This document shows positions 25,390 through 37,400 of a stretch of DNA of 64,000 bases, piece by piece; position 1 is the first letter of the stretch; every line of letters starts with the position of its first letter. This stretch comes from Plantago major. Its lineage: Eukaryota; Streptophyta; Magnoliopsida; Lamiales; Plantaginaceae. The position numbers were made by a program, and so were the translations under genes. The DNA lies in NCBI GenBank assembly GCA_026545765.1, contig CM048840.1, positions 59,180,843 through 59,244,842 of the forward strand, read 5' to 3'. Under the pieces are notes generated by a model. It searched no databases. It was not told the origin of the DNA and saw only the letters and a program-made list of their open reading frames with translations.

Positions 25390-27760
25390 ATTAATTCTCA
25401 AGTAGTGTTCTTCGTTTCGATACTCTTACTCCTTCTCCGTATTGTTTAAATCTTAATAGACTTCTTTGTTTGACATTATCCCACTCCTCCTGTGTGTTGT
25501 TTAAATCTCAAATTGCCTTCTCCGTTGTAATCGTCCCACTCCTCTATTGTGTTGATTCACTCTCGAGTAGAATTTTACAGTTGTTGTTTATTCCACTCCT
25601 TATGTGTGTTCTTCAACTCTTAAGTAGTGTTCTTCGTTTGTGATACTCTTACTCCTTACATGTATTGTTTAAATCTCGAATAGACTTCTTTGTTTGACAT
25701 TATCCCACTCCTTTAGTGTGTTGTTTAACTCTCAGTAGAGTTATTCGTTTGTTGTTCATCCGTCTTCAAAGTGTGTTGTTTTTATCTCTCATTTAGAGTT
25801 GTTCTTTTGTTGTTTATTCAACACCTTTTGTGTTTTGTTTAACTCTCAAGTAGAGTTCTTCGTTCTTTATTTTATTACTCCTCTTGTGTTGTTTAAATCT
25901 CAAATTGCCTTCTCCGCTTGTAATGATCTCTCTCCCATTATTGTTTTGTTTAGCTCTAGTAGAATTTTACTTGTTGTTTATCCCAATCCATGTGTGTTCT
26001 CCAATTCTCAAGTAGTGTTCTTCGTTTGTGATACTCTTACTCCTTCATGTATTGTTTAAATCTCGAATAGACTTCTTTGTTTGACATTATCCCACTCCTC
26101 CCTGTGTTGTTTAAATATCAAATTGCCTTCTCCGCTTGTAATTATCCCACTCTTTATTGTGTTGTTGAACTCTAGAGTAGAATTTTACATTTGTTGTTTA
26201 TCCCACTACTTATGTGTGTTCTTCAACGCTTAAGTAGTGTTCTTCGTTTGTGATACTCTTACCTTACATGTATTGTTTAAATCTGAATAGACTTAATTGT
26301 TTGACATTATCCCACTCCTTTAGTGTGTTGTTTAACTCTCGAGTAGTTATTCGTTTGTTGTTCATCCATCTCCAAAGTGTGTTGTTTTATCTCTCATTAG
26401 AGTTGTGCGTTTGTTGTTTATTCAACACCTTTTGTGTTTTTTTAAACTCTCAAGTAGAGTTCTTCGTCCATTATTTTATTACTCCGCTTGTGTGTTGTTT
26501 AAATCTCAAATGTAGTTCTCTTCATTGTTATTTTATTACGTGTGTTGTTAAATCTCAAATTGACTTCTCCGATTGTAATTATCTCTCTCCCATTATTGTT
26601 TTATTTAACTCCCGAGTAGAATTTTATACTTGTTGTTTATCCCAATCCATATGTGCGTTGATTAATTCTCAAGTAGTGTTCTTCGTTTGTGATACTCTTA
26701 CTCCTTCTGTGTATTGTTTAAATCTCGAATAGACTTCTTTGTTAGACATTATCCCACTCCTCCTGTGTGTTGTTTAAATCTCAAATTGACTTCTCCGTTT
26801 GTAATTATCTCTCTCCCATTATTGTTTTATTTAACTCCCGAGTAGAATTTTATACTTGTTGTTTATCCCAATCCATATGTGCGTTGATTAATTCTCAAGT
26901 AGTGTTCTTCGTTTGTGATACTCTTACTCCTTCTGTGTATTGTTTAAATCTCAAATAGACTTCTTTGTTTGACATTATCCCACTCCTTTAGTGTGTTGTT
27001 TAACTCTCGAGTAGAGTTATTCGCTTATTGTTCATCCGTCTCCAAAGTGTGTTGTTTTTATTTCTCAATTAGAGTTGTTCGTTTGTTGTTTATTCAACAC
27101 CTTTTGTGTTTTTTTAACTCTCAAGTAGTTCTTCGCTCGTTATTTTATTACTCCGCTTGTGTTGTTTAAATCTCAAATTGACTTCTCCGCTTGTAATTAT
27201 CTCTCCCATTATTGTTTTATTTAACTCCCGTAGAATTTTATACATGTTGTTTATCCCAATCCATATGTGTTTTTTAATTCTCAAGTAGTGTTCTTCGTTT
27301 GTGATACTATTACTCCTTCTCCTGTATTGTTTAAATCTGAATAGACTTCTTTGTTTGACATTATCCCACTCCTTTAGTGTGTTGTTTAAATCTCAAATTG
27401 CCTTCTCCGTTTGTAATTATCCCACTTTATTGTGTTGTTGAACTCTCGAGTAGAATTTTACATTTGTTGTTTATCCCACCTTGTGTGTTCTTTAACTCTT
27501 AAGTAGTGTTCTTCGTTTGTGATACTCTTTCTCCTTACATGTATTGTTTAAATCTCAATAGACTTCTTGTTTTGATATTATCTCACACCTTTAGTGTGTT
27601 GTTTAACTCTGAGTAGAATTATTGTTGTTCATCCATCTCCAAAGTGTGTTGTTTTATCTCTCAAGTAGTTGTTCGTTTGTTGTTTATTCAACACATTTTG
27701 TTTTGTTTAACTCTCAAGTAGAGTTCTTCGTTCGTTATTTTATTACTCCTTGTGTGTTGT
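25390..27760 (+). repeat. Indel-rich stretch in R2 (25.4-27.8 kb)
   Basis: Relative to its cleaner counterpart at about 41.3-43.8 kb, this stretch has many short deletions and the same recurrent changes as elsewhere: ccgcttg near 25915, 26135 and 27187; tcgctcg near 27131; acatgtatt near 25660, 26268 and 27537; tcatgtatt near 26046; and gtagttcttcg for gtagagttcttcg. Comparing two paralogous copies makes it a good place to separate true divergence from consensus error. Confidence 0.7.
26500..26990 (+). repeat. c/d chimeric monomer and duplicated d-e-f-g block
   Basis: At about 26505-26545 a d monomer start (aaatctcaaatg) runs into a c-type body (ttctcttcattgttatttta), then a complete d follows. 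The d-e-f-g block then appears twice, starting near 26544 and 26769 (225 bp apart). Both copies share the rare variant gtgcgttgattaattc, so this is a recent four-monomer duplication. The corresponding place at 42470-42740 has the chimera but a single d-e-f block followed by k or g and then a. Confidence 0.75.
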
Positions 27761-28610
27761 TTGAATCTCAAATTGACTTCTCCGTTTGTAATTATCTCTC
27801 TCCCATTATTGTTTTATTTAACTCCCGAGTAGAATTTTATACTTGTTGTTTATCCCAATCCATATGTGTGTTGATTAATTATCAAGTAGTGTTCTTCGTT
27901 TGTGATACTCTTACTTCTTCTGTGTATTGTTTAAATCTCGAATAGACTTCATTGTTTGACATTATCCCACTCCTTTAGTGTGTTGTTTAACTCTCGAGTA
28001 GAGTTATTCGTTTGTTGTTCATCCGTCTCCAAAGTGTGTTGTTTTTATCTCTCAAGTAGAGTTGTTCGTTTGTTGTTTATTCAACACATTTTGTGTTTTG
28101 TTTAACTCTCAAGTAGAGTTCTTCGTTCGTTATTTTATTACTCCGCATGTGTGTTGTTTAAATCTCAAATTGACTTCTCCGTTTGTAATTATCTCTCTCC
28201 CATTATTGTTTTATTTAACTCCCGACTAGAATTTTATACTTGTTGTTTATCCCAATCCATGTGTGTTGCTTAATTCTCAAGTAGTGTTCTTGGTTTGTGA
28301 TACTCTTACTCCTTCTCTGTATTGTTTAAATCTCGAATAGACTTCTTTGTTTGACATTATCCCACTCCTCCTGTGTGTTGTTTAAATCTCAAATTGCCTT
28401 CTCCGTTTGTAATTATCCCACTCCTTCATTGTGTTGTTTCACTCTCGAGTAGATTTTTATAGTTGTTGTTTATCCCACACCTTATGTGTGTTCTTCAACT
28501 CTTAAGTAGTGTTCTTCGTTTGTGATACTCTTACTCCTTCTCTGTATTGTTTAAATCTCGAATAGACTTCTTTGTTTGACATTATCCCACTCCTTTAGTG
28601 TGTTGTTTAA

Positions 28611-31600
28611 CTCTCGAGTAGAGTTATTCGTTTGTTTATCTTCCATCTCCAAAGTTTGTTGTTTATATCTCTCAAGTAGATTTGTTCGTTTGTTGTTTAT
28701 TCAACACCTTTTGTGTTTTGTTTAACTCTCAAGTAGAGTTCTTCGTTCGTTATTTTATTACTCCTCTTGTGTGTTGTTAAAATCTCAAATTGACTTCTCC
28801 GTTTGGAATTATCTCTCTCCCATTATTGTTTTATTTAACTCCCGACTAGAATTTTATACTTATTGTTTATCCCAATCCATATGTGTGTTGATTAATTCTC
28901 AAGTAGTGTTCTTCGTTTCTGATACTCTTACTCCTTCTCTGTATTGTTTAAATCTCGAATAGACTTCTTTGTTTGACATTATCCCACTCCTCCTGTGTTG
29001 TTTAAATCTCAAATTGCCTTCTCCGTTTGTAATTATCCCACTCCTTTATTGTGTTGTTGAACTCTAGAGTAGAATTTTACATTTGTTGTTTATCCCACTA
29101 CTTATGTGTGTTCTTCAACGCTTAAGTAGTGTTCTTCGTTTGTAATACTCTCAAGTAGTGTTCTTCGTTTATGATACTCTTACTCCTTCTCTGTATTGTT
29201 TAAAATCTCGAATAGACTTCTTTGTTTGACATTATCCCACTCCTTTAGTGTGTTGTTTAACTCTCGAGTAGAGTTATTCGTTTGTTTATCTTCCATCTCC
29301 AAAGTTTGTTGTTTATATCTCTCAAGTAGATTTGTTCGTTTGTTGTTTATTCAACACCTTTTGTGTTTTGTTTAACTCTCAAGTAGAGTTCTTCGTTCGT
29401 TATTTTAATACACCGCTTGTGTGTTGTTTAAATCTCAAATTGACTTCTCCGTTTGGAATTATCTCTCTCCCATTATTGTTTTATTTAATACCCGACTAGA
29501 ATTTTATACTTATTGTTTATCCCAATCCATGTGTGTTGATTAATTCTCAAGTAGTGTTCTTCGTTTCAGATACTCTTACTCCTTCTCTGTATTGTTTAAA
29601 TCTCGAATAGACTTCGTTGTTGGACATTATCCCACTCCTCCTGTGTGTTGTTTAAATATCAAATTGCCTTCTCCGTTTGTAATTATCCCACTCCTTTATT
29701 GTGTTGTTTCACTCTCGAGTAGAATTTTACATTTGTTGTTTATCCCACACCTTATGTGTGTTCTTCAACTCTTAAGTAGTGTTCTTTGTTTGTGATACTC
29801 TTACTCCTTCTGTGTATTGTTTAAATCTCGTATAGACTTCATTGTTTGACATTTTCCCACTCCTTTAGTGTGTTGTTTAACTCTCAAGTAGAGTTCTTCG
29901 TTCGTTATTTTATTACTCCGCTTGTGTGTTGTTTAAATCTCAAAATGACTTTTCCGTTTGTAATTATCTCTCTCCCATTATTGTTTCATTTAACTCCCGA
30001 GTAGAATTTTATACATGTTGTTTATCCCAATCCATATGTGTGTTGATTAATTCTCAAGTAGTGTTCTTCGTTTATGATACTCTTACTCCTTCTCTGTATT
30101 GTTTAAAATCTCGAATAGACTTCTTTGTTTGACATTATCCCACTCCTCCTGTGTGTTGTTTAAATCCCAAATTGCCTTCTCCGTTTGTAATTATCCCACT
30201 CCTTTATTGTGTTGTTTCACTCTCGAGTAGAATTTTACAGTTGTTGTTTATCCCACACCTTATGTGTGTTCTTCAACTCTTAAGTAGTGTTCTTCGTTTG
30301 TGATACTCTTACTCCTTCTGTGTATTGTTTAAATCTCGAATAGACTTCTTTGTTTGACATCATCCCACTCCTTTAGTGTGTTGTTTAACTCTCGAGTAGA
30401 GTTATTCGTTTGTTTATCTTCCATCTGCTAAGTTTGTTGTTTATATCTCTCAAGTAGATTTGTTCGTTTGTTGTTTATTTAACACCTTTTGTGTTTTGTT
30501 TAACTCTCAAGTAGAGTTCTTCGTTCGTTATTTTATTACTCCGCTTGTGTGTTGTTTAAATCTCAAATTGACTTCTCCGTTTGGAATTATCTCTCTCCCA
30601 TTATTGTTTTATTTAACTCCCGACTAGAATTTTATACTTATTGTTTATCCCAATCCATGTGTGTTGATTAATTCTCAAGTAGTGTTCTTCGTTTCTGATA
30701 CTCTTACTCCTTCTCTGTATTGTTTAAATCTCGAATAGACTTCTTTGTTTGACATTATCCCACTCCTCCTGTGTGTTGTTTAAATCTCAAATTGCCTTCT
30801 CCGTTTGTAATTATCCCACTCCTTTATTGTGTTGTTTCACTCTCGAGTAGAATTTGACAGTTGTTGTTTATCCCACACCTTATGTGTGTTCTTCAACTCT
30901 TAAGTAGTGTTCTTCGTTTGTGATACTCTTACTCCTTCTGTGTATTTTTTAAATCTCGTATAGACTTCTTTGTTTGACATTATCCAACTCCTTTAGTGTG
31001 TTGTTTAACTCTCGAGTAGAGTTATTCGTTTGTTTATCTTCCATCTCCAAAGTTTGTTGTTTATATCTCTCAAGTAGATTTGTTCGTTTGTTGTTTATTC
31101 AACACCTTTTTTGTTTTGTTTAACTCTCAAGTAGAGTTCTTCGTTCGTTATTTTAATACTCCGCTTGTGTGTTGTTTAAATCTCAAATTGACTTCTCCGT
31201 TTGGAATTATCTCTCTCCCATTATTGTTTTATTTAATACCCGACTAGAATTTTATACTTATTGTTTATCCCAATCCATGTGTGTTGATTAATTCTCAAGT
31301 AGTGTTCTTCGTTTCAGATACTCTTACTCCTTCTCTGTATTGTTTAAATCTCGAATAGACTTCTTTGTTTGACATTATCCCACTCCTCCTGTGTGTTGTT
31401 TAAATCTCAAATTGCCATCTCCGTTTGTAATTATCCCACTCCTTTAGTGTGTTGTTTAAAGCTCGATTAGAATTTTATATTTGTTGTTTATCCCACACCT
31501 TATGTGTGTTCTTCAACTCTTAAGTAGAGTTCTTCGTTTCTTATACTCTTACTCCTTACCTGCATTGTTTAAATGTCTAATAGACTTCTTCGTTAGACAT

Positions 31601-34400
31601 TATCCCACTCCTTTAGTGTGTTGTTTAACTCTCAAGTAGAGTTCTTCGTTCGTTATTTTATTACTCCGCTTGTGTGTTGTTTAAATCTCAAATTGACTTC
31701 TCCGTTTGTAATTATCTCTCTCCCATTATTGTTTTATTTAACTCCCGACTAGAATTTTATACTTATTGTTTATCCCAATCCATGTGTGTTGATTAATTCT
31801 CAAGTAGTGTTCTTCGTTTCTGATACTCTTACTCCTTCTCTGTATTGTTTAAATCTCGAATAGACTTCTTTGTTTGACATTATCCCACTCCTGTGTGTTG
31901 TTTAAATCTCAAATTGCCTTCTCCGTTTGTAATTATCCCACTCCTTTATTGTGTTGTTTCACTCTCGAGTAGAATTTGACAGTTGTTGTTTATCCCACAC
32001 CTTATGTGTGTTCTTCAACTCTTAAGTAGTGTTCTTTGTTTGTGATACTCTTACTCCTTCTGTGTATTGTTTAAATCTCGTATAGACTTCATTGTTTGAC
32101 ATTATCCCACTCCTTTAGTGTGTTGTTTAACTTAACTCTCAAGTAGAGTTCTTCGTTCGTTATTTTATTACTCCGCTTGTGTTGTTTAAATCTCAAATTG
32201 ACTTCTCCGTTTGTAATTATCTCTCTCCCATTATTGTTTTATTTAACTCCCAAGTAGAATTTTATACATGTTGTTTATCCCAATCCATATGTGTGTTGAT
32301 TAATTCTCATGTAGTGTTCTTCGTTTCTGATACTCTTACTCCTTCTCTGTATTGTTTAAATCTCGAATAGACTTCTTTGTTTGACATTATCCCACTCCTC
32401 CTGTGTGTTGTTTAAATCTCAAATTGCCTTCTCCGTTTGTAATTATCCCACTCCTTTATTGTGTTGTTTCACTCTCGAGTAGAATTTTACAGTTGTTGTT
32501 TATCCCACACCTTATGTGTGTTCTTCAACTCTTAAGTAGTGTTCTTCGTTTGTGATACTCTTACTCCTTCTGTGTATTGTTTAAATCTCGAATAGACTTT
32601 TTTGTTTGACATTATCCGACTCCTTTAGTGTGTTGTTTAACTCTCGAGTAGAGTTATTCGTTTGTTTATCTTCCATCTCCAAAGTTTGTTGTTTATATCT
32701 CTCAAGTAGATTTGTTCGTTTGTTGTTTATTCAACACCTTTTGTGTTTTGTTTAACTCTCAAGTAGAGTTCTTCGTTATTTTAATACTCGCTTGTGTGTT
32801 GTTTAAATCTCCAATTGACTTCTCCGTTTGGAATTATCTCTCTCCCATTATTGTTTTATTTAACTCCCGACTAGAATTTTATACTTATTGTTTATCCCAA
32901 TCCATGTGTGTTGATTAATTCTCAAGTAGTGTTCTTCGTTTCAGATACTCTTACTCCTTCTCTGTATTGTTTAAATCTCGAATATACTTCTTTGTTTGAC
33001 ATTATCCCACTCCTCACATGTGTTGTTTAAATCTCAAATTGCCATCTCCGTTTGTAATTATCCCACTCCTTCATTGTGTTGTTTCACTCTCGGTAGATTT
33101 TTTATAGTTGTTGTTTATCCCACACCTTATGTGTGTTCTTCAACTCTTAAGTAGTGTTCTTCGTTTGTGATACTCTTACTCCTTCTGTGTATTTTTTAAA
33201 TCTCGTATAGACTTCTTTGTTTGACATTATCCCACTCCTTTAGTGTGTTGTTTAATTCTCGGTATTGTTAGTCGGTTTTTTATAATCCATCTCCAAAGTT
33301 TGTTTTTTATCTCTCAAGTAGATTTGTTCGTTTGTTGTTTATTCACCTTTTTTTTGTTTTGTTTAACTCTCAAGTAGAGTTCTTCGTTCGTTATTTTAAT
33401 ACTCCGCTTGTGTTGTTTAAATCTCAAATTGACTTCTCAGTTTGGAATTATCTCTCCCATTATTGTTTTATTTAATACACGACTAGAATTTTATACTTAT
33501 TGTTTATCCCAATCCATGTGTGTTGATTAATTCTCAAGTAGTGTTCTTCGTTTCAGATACTCTTACTCCTTCTCTGTATTGTTTAAATCTCGAATAGACT
33601 TCTTTGTTTGACATTATCCCACTCCTCCTGTGTGTTGTTTAAATCTCAAATTGCCTTCTCCGTTTGTAATTATCCCACTCCTTTATTGTGTTGTTTCACT
33701 CTGGTAGAATTTGACAGTTGTTGTTTATCCCACACCTTATGTGTGTTCTTCAACTCTTAAGTAGTGTTCTTTGTTTGTGATACTCTTACTCCTTCTGTTT
33801 ATTGTTTAAATCTCGTATAGACTTCATTGTTTGACATTATCCCACTCCTTTAGTGTGTTGTTTAACTCTCAAGTAGAGTTCTTCGTTCGTTATTTTATTA
33901 CTCCGCTTGTGTGTTGTTTAAATCTCAAATTGACTTCTCCGTTTGTAATTATCTCTCTCCCATTATTGTTTTATTTAACTCCCGAGTAGAATTTTATACT
34001 TGTTGTTTATCCCAATCCATATGTGTGTTGATTAATTCTCAAGTAGTGTTCTTCGTTTGTGATACTCTTACACCTTCTGTGTACTGTTTAAATCTCGAAT
34101 AGCCTTCTTTGTTTGACATTATCCCACTCCTCCAGTGTGTTGTTTAAATCTCAAATTGCCTTCTCCGTTTGAAATTATTCCACTCCTTTATTGTGTTGTT
34201 TAACTCTCGAGTAGAATTTTACATTTGTTATTTATCCCACTCCTTATGTGTGTTCTTTAACTCTTAAGTATTGCTCTTCGATTGTGATACTCTTACTCCT
34301 TCTGTGTATTGTTTAAATCTCGAATAGACTTTTTTGTTTGACATTATCCGACTCCTTTAGTGTGTTGTTTAACTCTCGAGTAGAGTTATTCGTTTGTTTA
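28611..34400 (+). repeat. Domain R3: 11-, 20- and 29-mer cycles
   Basis: Monomer b landmarks at about 28692, 29342, 30470, 31090, 32722, 33334 and 34454 give spacings of 650, 1128, 620, 1632, 612 and 1120 bp. The 1632-bp cycle fits 29 monomers, that is the 11-mer plus two a/b-less 9-mers. It includes a few extra bases at about 32128 (ttaacttaactc, a short local duplication). Around 33255-33300 the a monomer is unusually diverged (cggtattgttagtcgg). Confidence 0.8.
29131..29188 (+). repeat. 29-bp half-monomer duplication in j
   Basis: The j monomer contains gttcttcgtt at 29131 and again at 29160. Between them lies tgtaatactctcaagtagt, a partial second copy. The 29-bp offset is about half a monomer and accounts for this cycle being 650 bp rather than 620 bp. 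Confidence 0.8.
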
Positions 34401-37400
34401 TCTTCCATCTCCAAAGTTTGTTGTTTATATCTCTCAAGTAGATTTGTTCGTTTGTTGTTTATTCAACACCTTTTGTGTTTTGTTTAACTCTCAAGTAGAG
34501 TTCTTCGTTCGTTATTTTAATACTCCGCTTGTGTGTTGTTTAAATCTCAAATTGACTTCTCCGTCTGGAATTATCTCTCTCCCATTATTGTTTTATTTAA
34601 TACCCGACTAGAATTTTATACTTATTGTTTATCCCAATCCATGTGTGTTGATTAATTCTCAAGTAGTGTTCTTCGTTTCAGATACTCTTACTCCTTCTCT
34701 GTATTGTTTAAATCTCGAATATACTTCTTTGTTTGACATTATCCCACTCCTCCTGTGTGTTGTTTAAATCTCAAATTGCCATCTCCGTTTGTAATTATCC
34801 CACTCCTTCATTGTGTTGTTTCACTCTCGAGTAGATTTTTATAGTTGTTGTTTATCCCACACCTTATGTGTGTTCTTCAACTCTTAAGTAGTGTTCTTCG
34901 TTTGTGATACTCTTACTCCTTCTGTGTATTTTTTAAATCTCGTATAGACTTCTTTGTTTGACATTATCCCACTCCTTTAGTGTGTTGTTTAACTCTCGAG
35001 TAGAGTTATTCGTTTGTTTATCTTCCATCTCCAAAGTTTGTTGTTTATATCTCTCAAGTAGATTTGTTCGTTTGTTGTTTATTCAACACCTTTTTTGTTT
35101 TGTTTAACTCTCAAGTAGAGTTCTTCGTTCGTTATTTTAATACTCCGCTTGTGTGTTGTTTAAATCTCAAATTGACTTCTCCGTTTGGAATTATCTCTCT
35201 CCCATTATTGTTTTATTTAATACCCGACTAGAATTTTATACTTATTGTTTATCCCAATCCATGTGTGTTGATTAATTCTCAAGTAGTGTTCTTCGTTTCA
35301 GATACTCTTACTCCTTCTCTGTATTGTTTAAATCTCGAATAGACTTCTTTGTTTGACATTATCCCACTCCTCCTGTGTGTTGTTTAAATCTCAAATTGCC
35401 TTCTCCGTTTGTAATTATCCCACTCCTTCATTGTGTTGTTTCACTCTCGAGTAGAATTTTACAGTTGTTGTTTATCCCACACCTTATGTGTGTTCTTCAA
35501 CTCTTAAGTAGTGTTCTTCGTTTGTGATACTCTTACTCCTTCTGTGTATTGTTTAAATCTCGAATAGACTTCTTTGTTTGACATTATCCCACTCCTCCTG
35601 TGTGTTGTTTAACTCTCAAATTTCCTACTCCGTTTGTAATTATCCCACTCCTTTATTGTGTTGTTTAACTCTCGAGTAGAATTTTACATTTGTTGTTTAT
35701 CCCACACCTTATGTGTGTTCTTCAACTCTTAAGTAGTGTTCTTCGTTTGTGATACTCTTACTCCTTCTGTGTATTGTTTAAATCTCGAATAGACTTCTTT
35801 GTTTGACATTATCCCACTCCTTTAGTGTGTTGTTTAACTCTCGAGTAGAGTTATTCGTTTGTTTATCTTCCATCTCCAAAGTTTGTTGTTTATATCTCTC
35901 AAGTAGATTTGTTCGTTTGTTGTTTATTCAACACCTTTTGTGTTTTGTTTAACTCTCAAGTAGAGTTCTTCGTTCGTTATTTTAATACTCCGCTTGTGTG
36001 TTGTTTAAATCTCAAATTGACTTCTCCGTCTGGATTATCTCGCTCCCATTATTGTTTTATTTAATACCCGACTAGAATTTTATACTTATTGTTTATCCCA
36101 ATCCATGTGTGTTGATTAATTCTCAAGTAGTGTTCTTCGTTTCAGATACTCTTACTCCTTCTCTGTATTCTTTAAATCTCGAATATACTTCTTTGTTTGA
36201 CATTATCCCACTCCTCCTGTGTGTTGTTTAAATCTAAAATTGCCATCTCCGTTTGTAATTATCCCACTCCTTCATTGTGTTGTTTCACTCTCGAGTAGAT
36301 TTTTATAGTTGTTGTTTATCCCACACCTTATGTGTGTTCTTCAACTCTTAAGTAGTGTTCTTCGTTTGTGATACTCTTACTCCTTCTGTGTATTTTTTAA
36401 ATCTCGTATAGACTTCTTTGTTTGACATTATCCCACTCCTTTAGTGTGTTGTTTAACTCTCGAGTAGAGTTATTCGTTTGTTTATCTTCCATCTCCAAAG
36501 TTTGTTGTTTATATCTCTCAAGTAGATTTGTTCGTTTGTTGTTTATTCAACACCTTTTTTGTTTTGTTTAACTCTCAAGTAGAGTTCTTCGTTCGTTATT
36601 TTAATACTCCGCTTGTGTGTTGTTTAAATCTCAAATTGACTTCTCCGTTTGGAATTATCTCTCTCCCATTATTGTTTTATTTAATACCCGACTAGAATTT
36701 TATACTTATTGTTTATCCCAATCCATGTGTGTTGATTAATTCTCAAGTAGTGTTCTTCGTTTCAGATACTCTTACTCCTTCTCTGTATTGTTTAAATCTC
36801 GAATAGACTTCTTTGTTTGACATTATCCCACTCCTCCTGTGTGTTGTTTAAATCTCAAATTGCCTTCTCCGTTTGTAATTATCCCACTCCTTCATTGTGT
36901 TGTTTCACTCTCGAGTAGGATTTTACAGTTGTTGTTTATCCCACCTTATGTGTGTTCTTCAACTCTTAAGTAGTGTTCTTCGTTTGTGATACTCTTACTC
37001 CTTCTGTGTATTGTTTAAATCTCGAATAGACTTCTTTGTTTGACATTATCCCACTCCTCCTGTGTGTTGTTTAAATCTCAAATTGCCTTCTCCGTTTGTA
37101 ATTATCCCACTCCTTCATTGTGTTGTTTCACTCTCGAGTAGATTTTTATAGTTGTTGTTTATCCCACACCTTATGTGTGTTCTTCAACTCTTAAGTAGTG
37201 TTCTTCGTTTGTGATACTCTTACTCCTTCTGTGTATTTTTTAAATCTCGTATAGACTTCTTTGTTTGACATTATCCCACTCCTTTAGTGTGTTGTTTAAC
37301 TCTCGAGTAGAGTTATTCGTTTGTTTATCTTCCATCTCCAAAGTTTGTTGTTTATATCTCTCAAGTAGATTTGTTCGTTTGTTGTTTATTTAACACCTTT

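Larger units (their letters stand above)
23241..28610 (+). repeat. Domain R2: variant a and b monomers, 11-mer cycles
   Basis: In most cycles monomer a carries tgttcatccgtctccaaag in place of tttatcttccatctcc, and b reads tttttatctctcatttagag. Monomer b landmarks at about 23335, 23957, 24577, 25193, 25809, 26413, 27085, 27679 and 28072 give spacings of 622, 620, 616, 616, 604, 672, 594 and 393 bp: mostly 11-mers, one 12-mer and one 7-mer. One cycle, at about 25130, reverts to the standard a type. The same set of variants recurs, in the same order, at 40.4-45.5 kb. Confidence 0.85.

Noticed and set aside
26250-26732. The longest open frame in the window, 160 codons.
   Set aside because: It lies wholly in the satellite and exists only because the c/d chimera and small indels in this patch shift the frame past stops. 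The product is a string of translated monomers with no domain.
33240-33320. Possible insertion or foreign sequence where monomer a is strongly diverged.
   Set aside because: Cycle length is within a few bases of normal (612 bp) and flanks align to a and b, so it is a diverged or error-containing monomer and not an insertion.
33911-34102. A 63-codon open frame with nearly the same predicted product recurs dozens of times (for example at 32179, 33911, 54292 and 61648).
   Set aside because: It simply runs through monomers d to g from a non-ATG start at the d monomer. Its repetition follows from repeat copying. It lies between in-frame stops set by the monomer sequence, has low-complexity composition, breaks with each indel, and has no promoter or other gene context.
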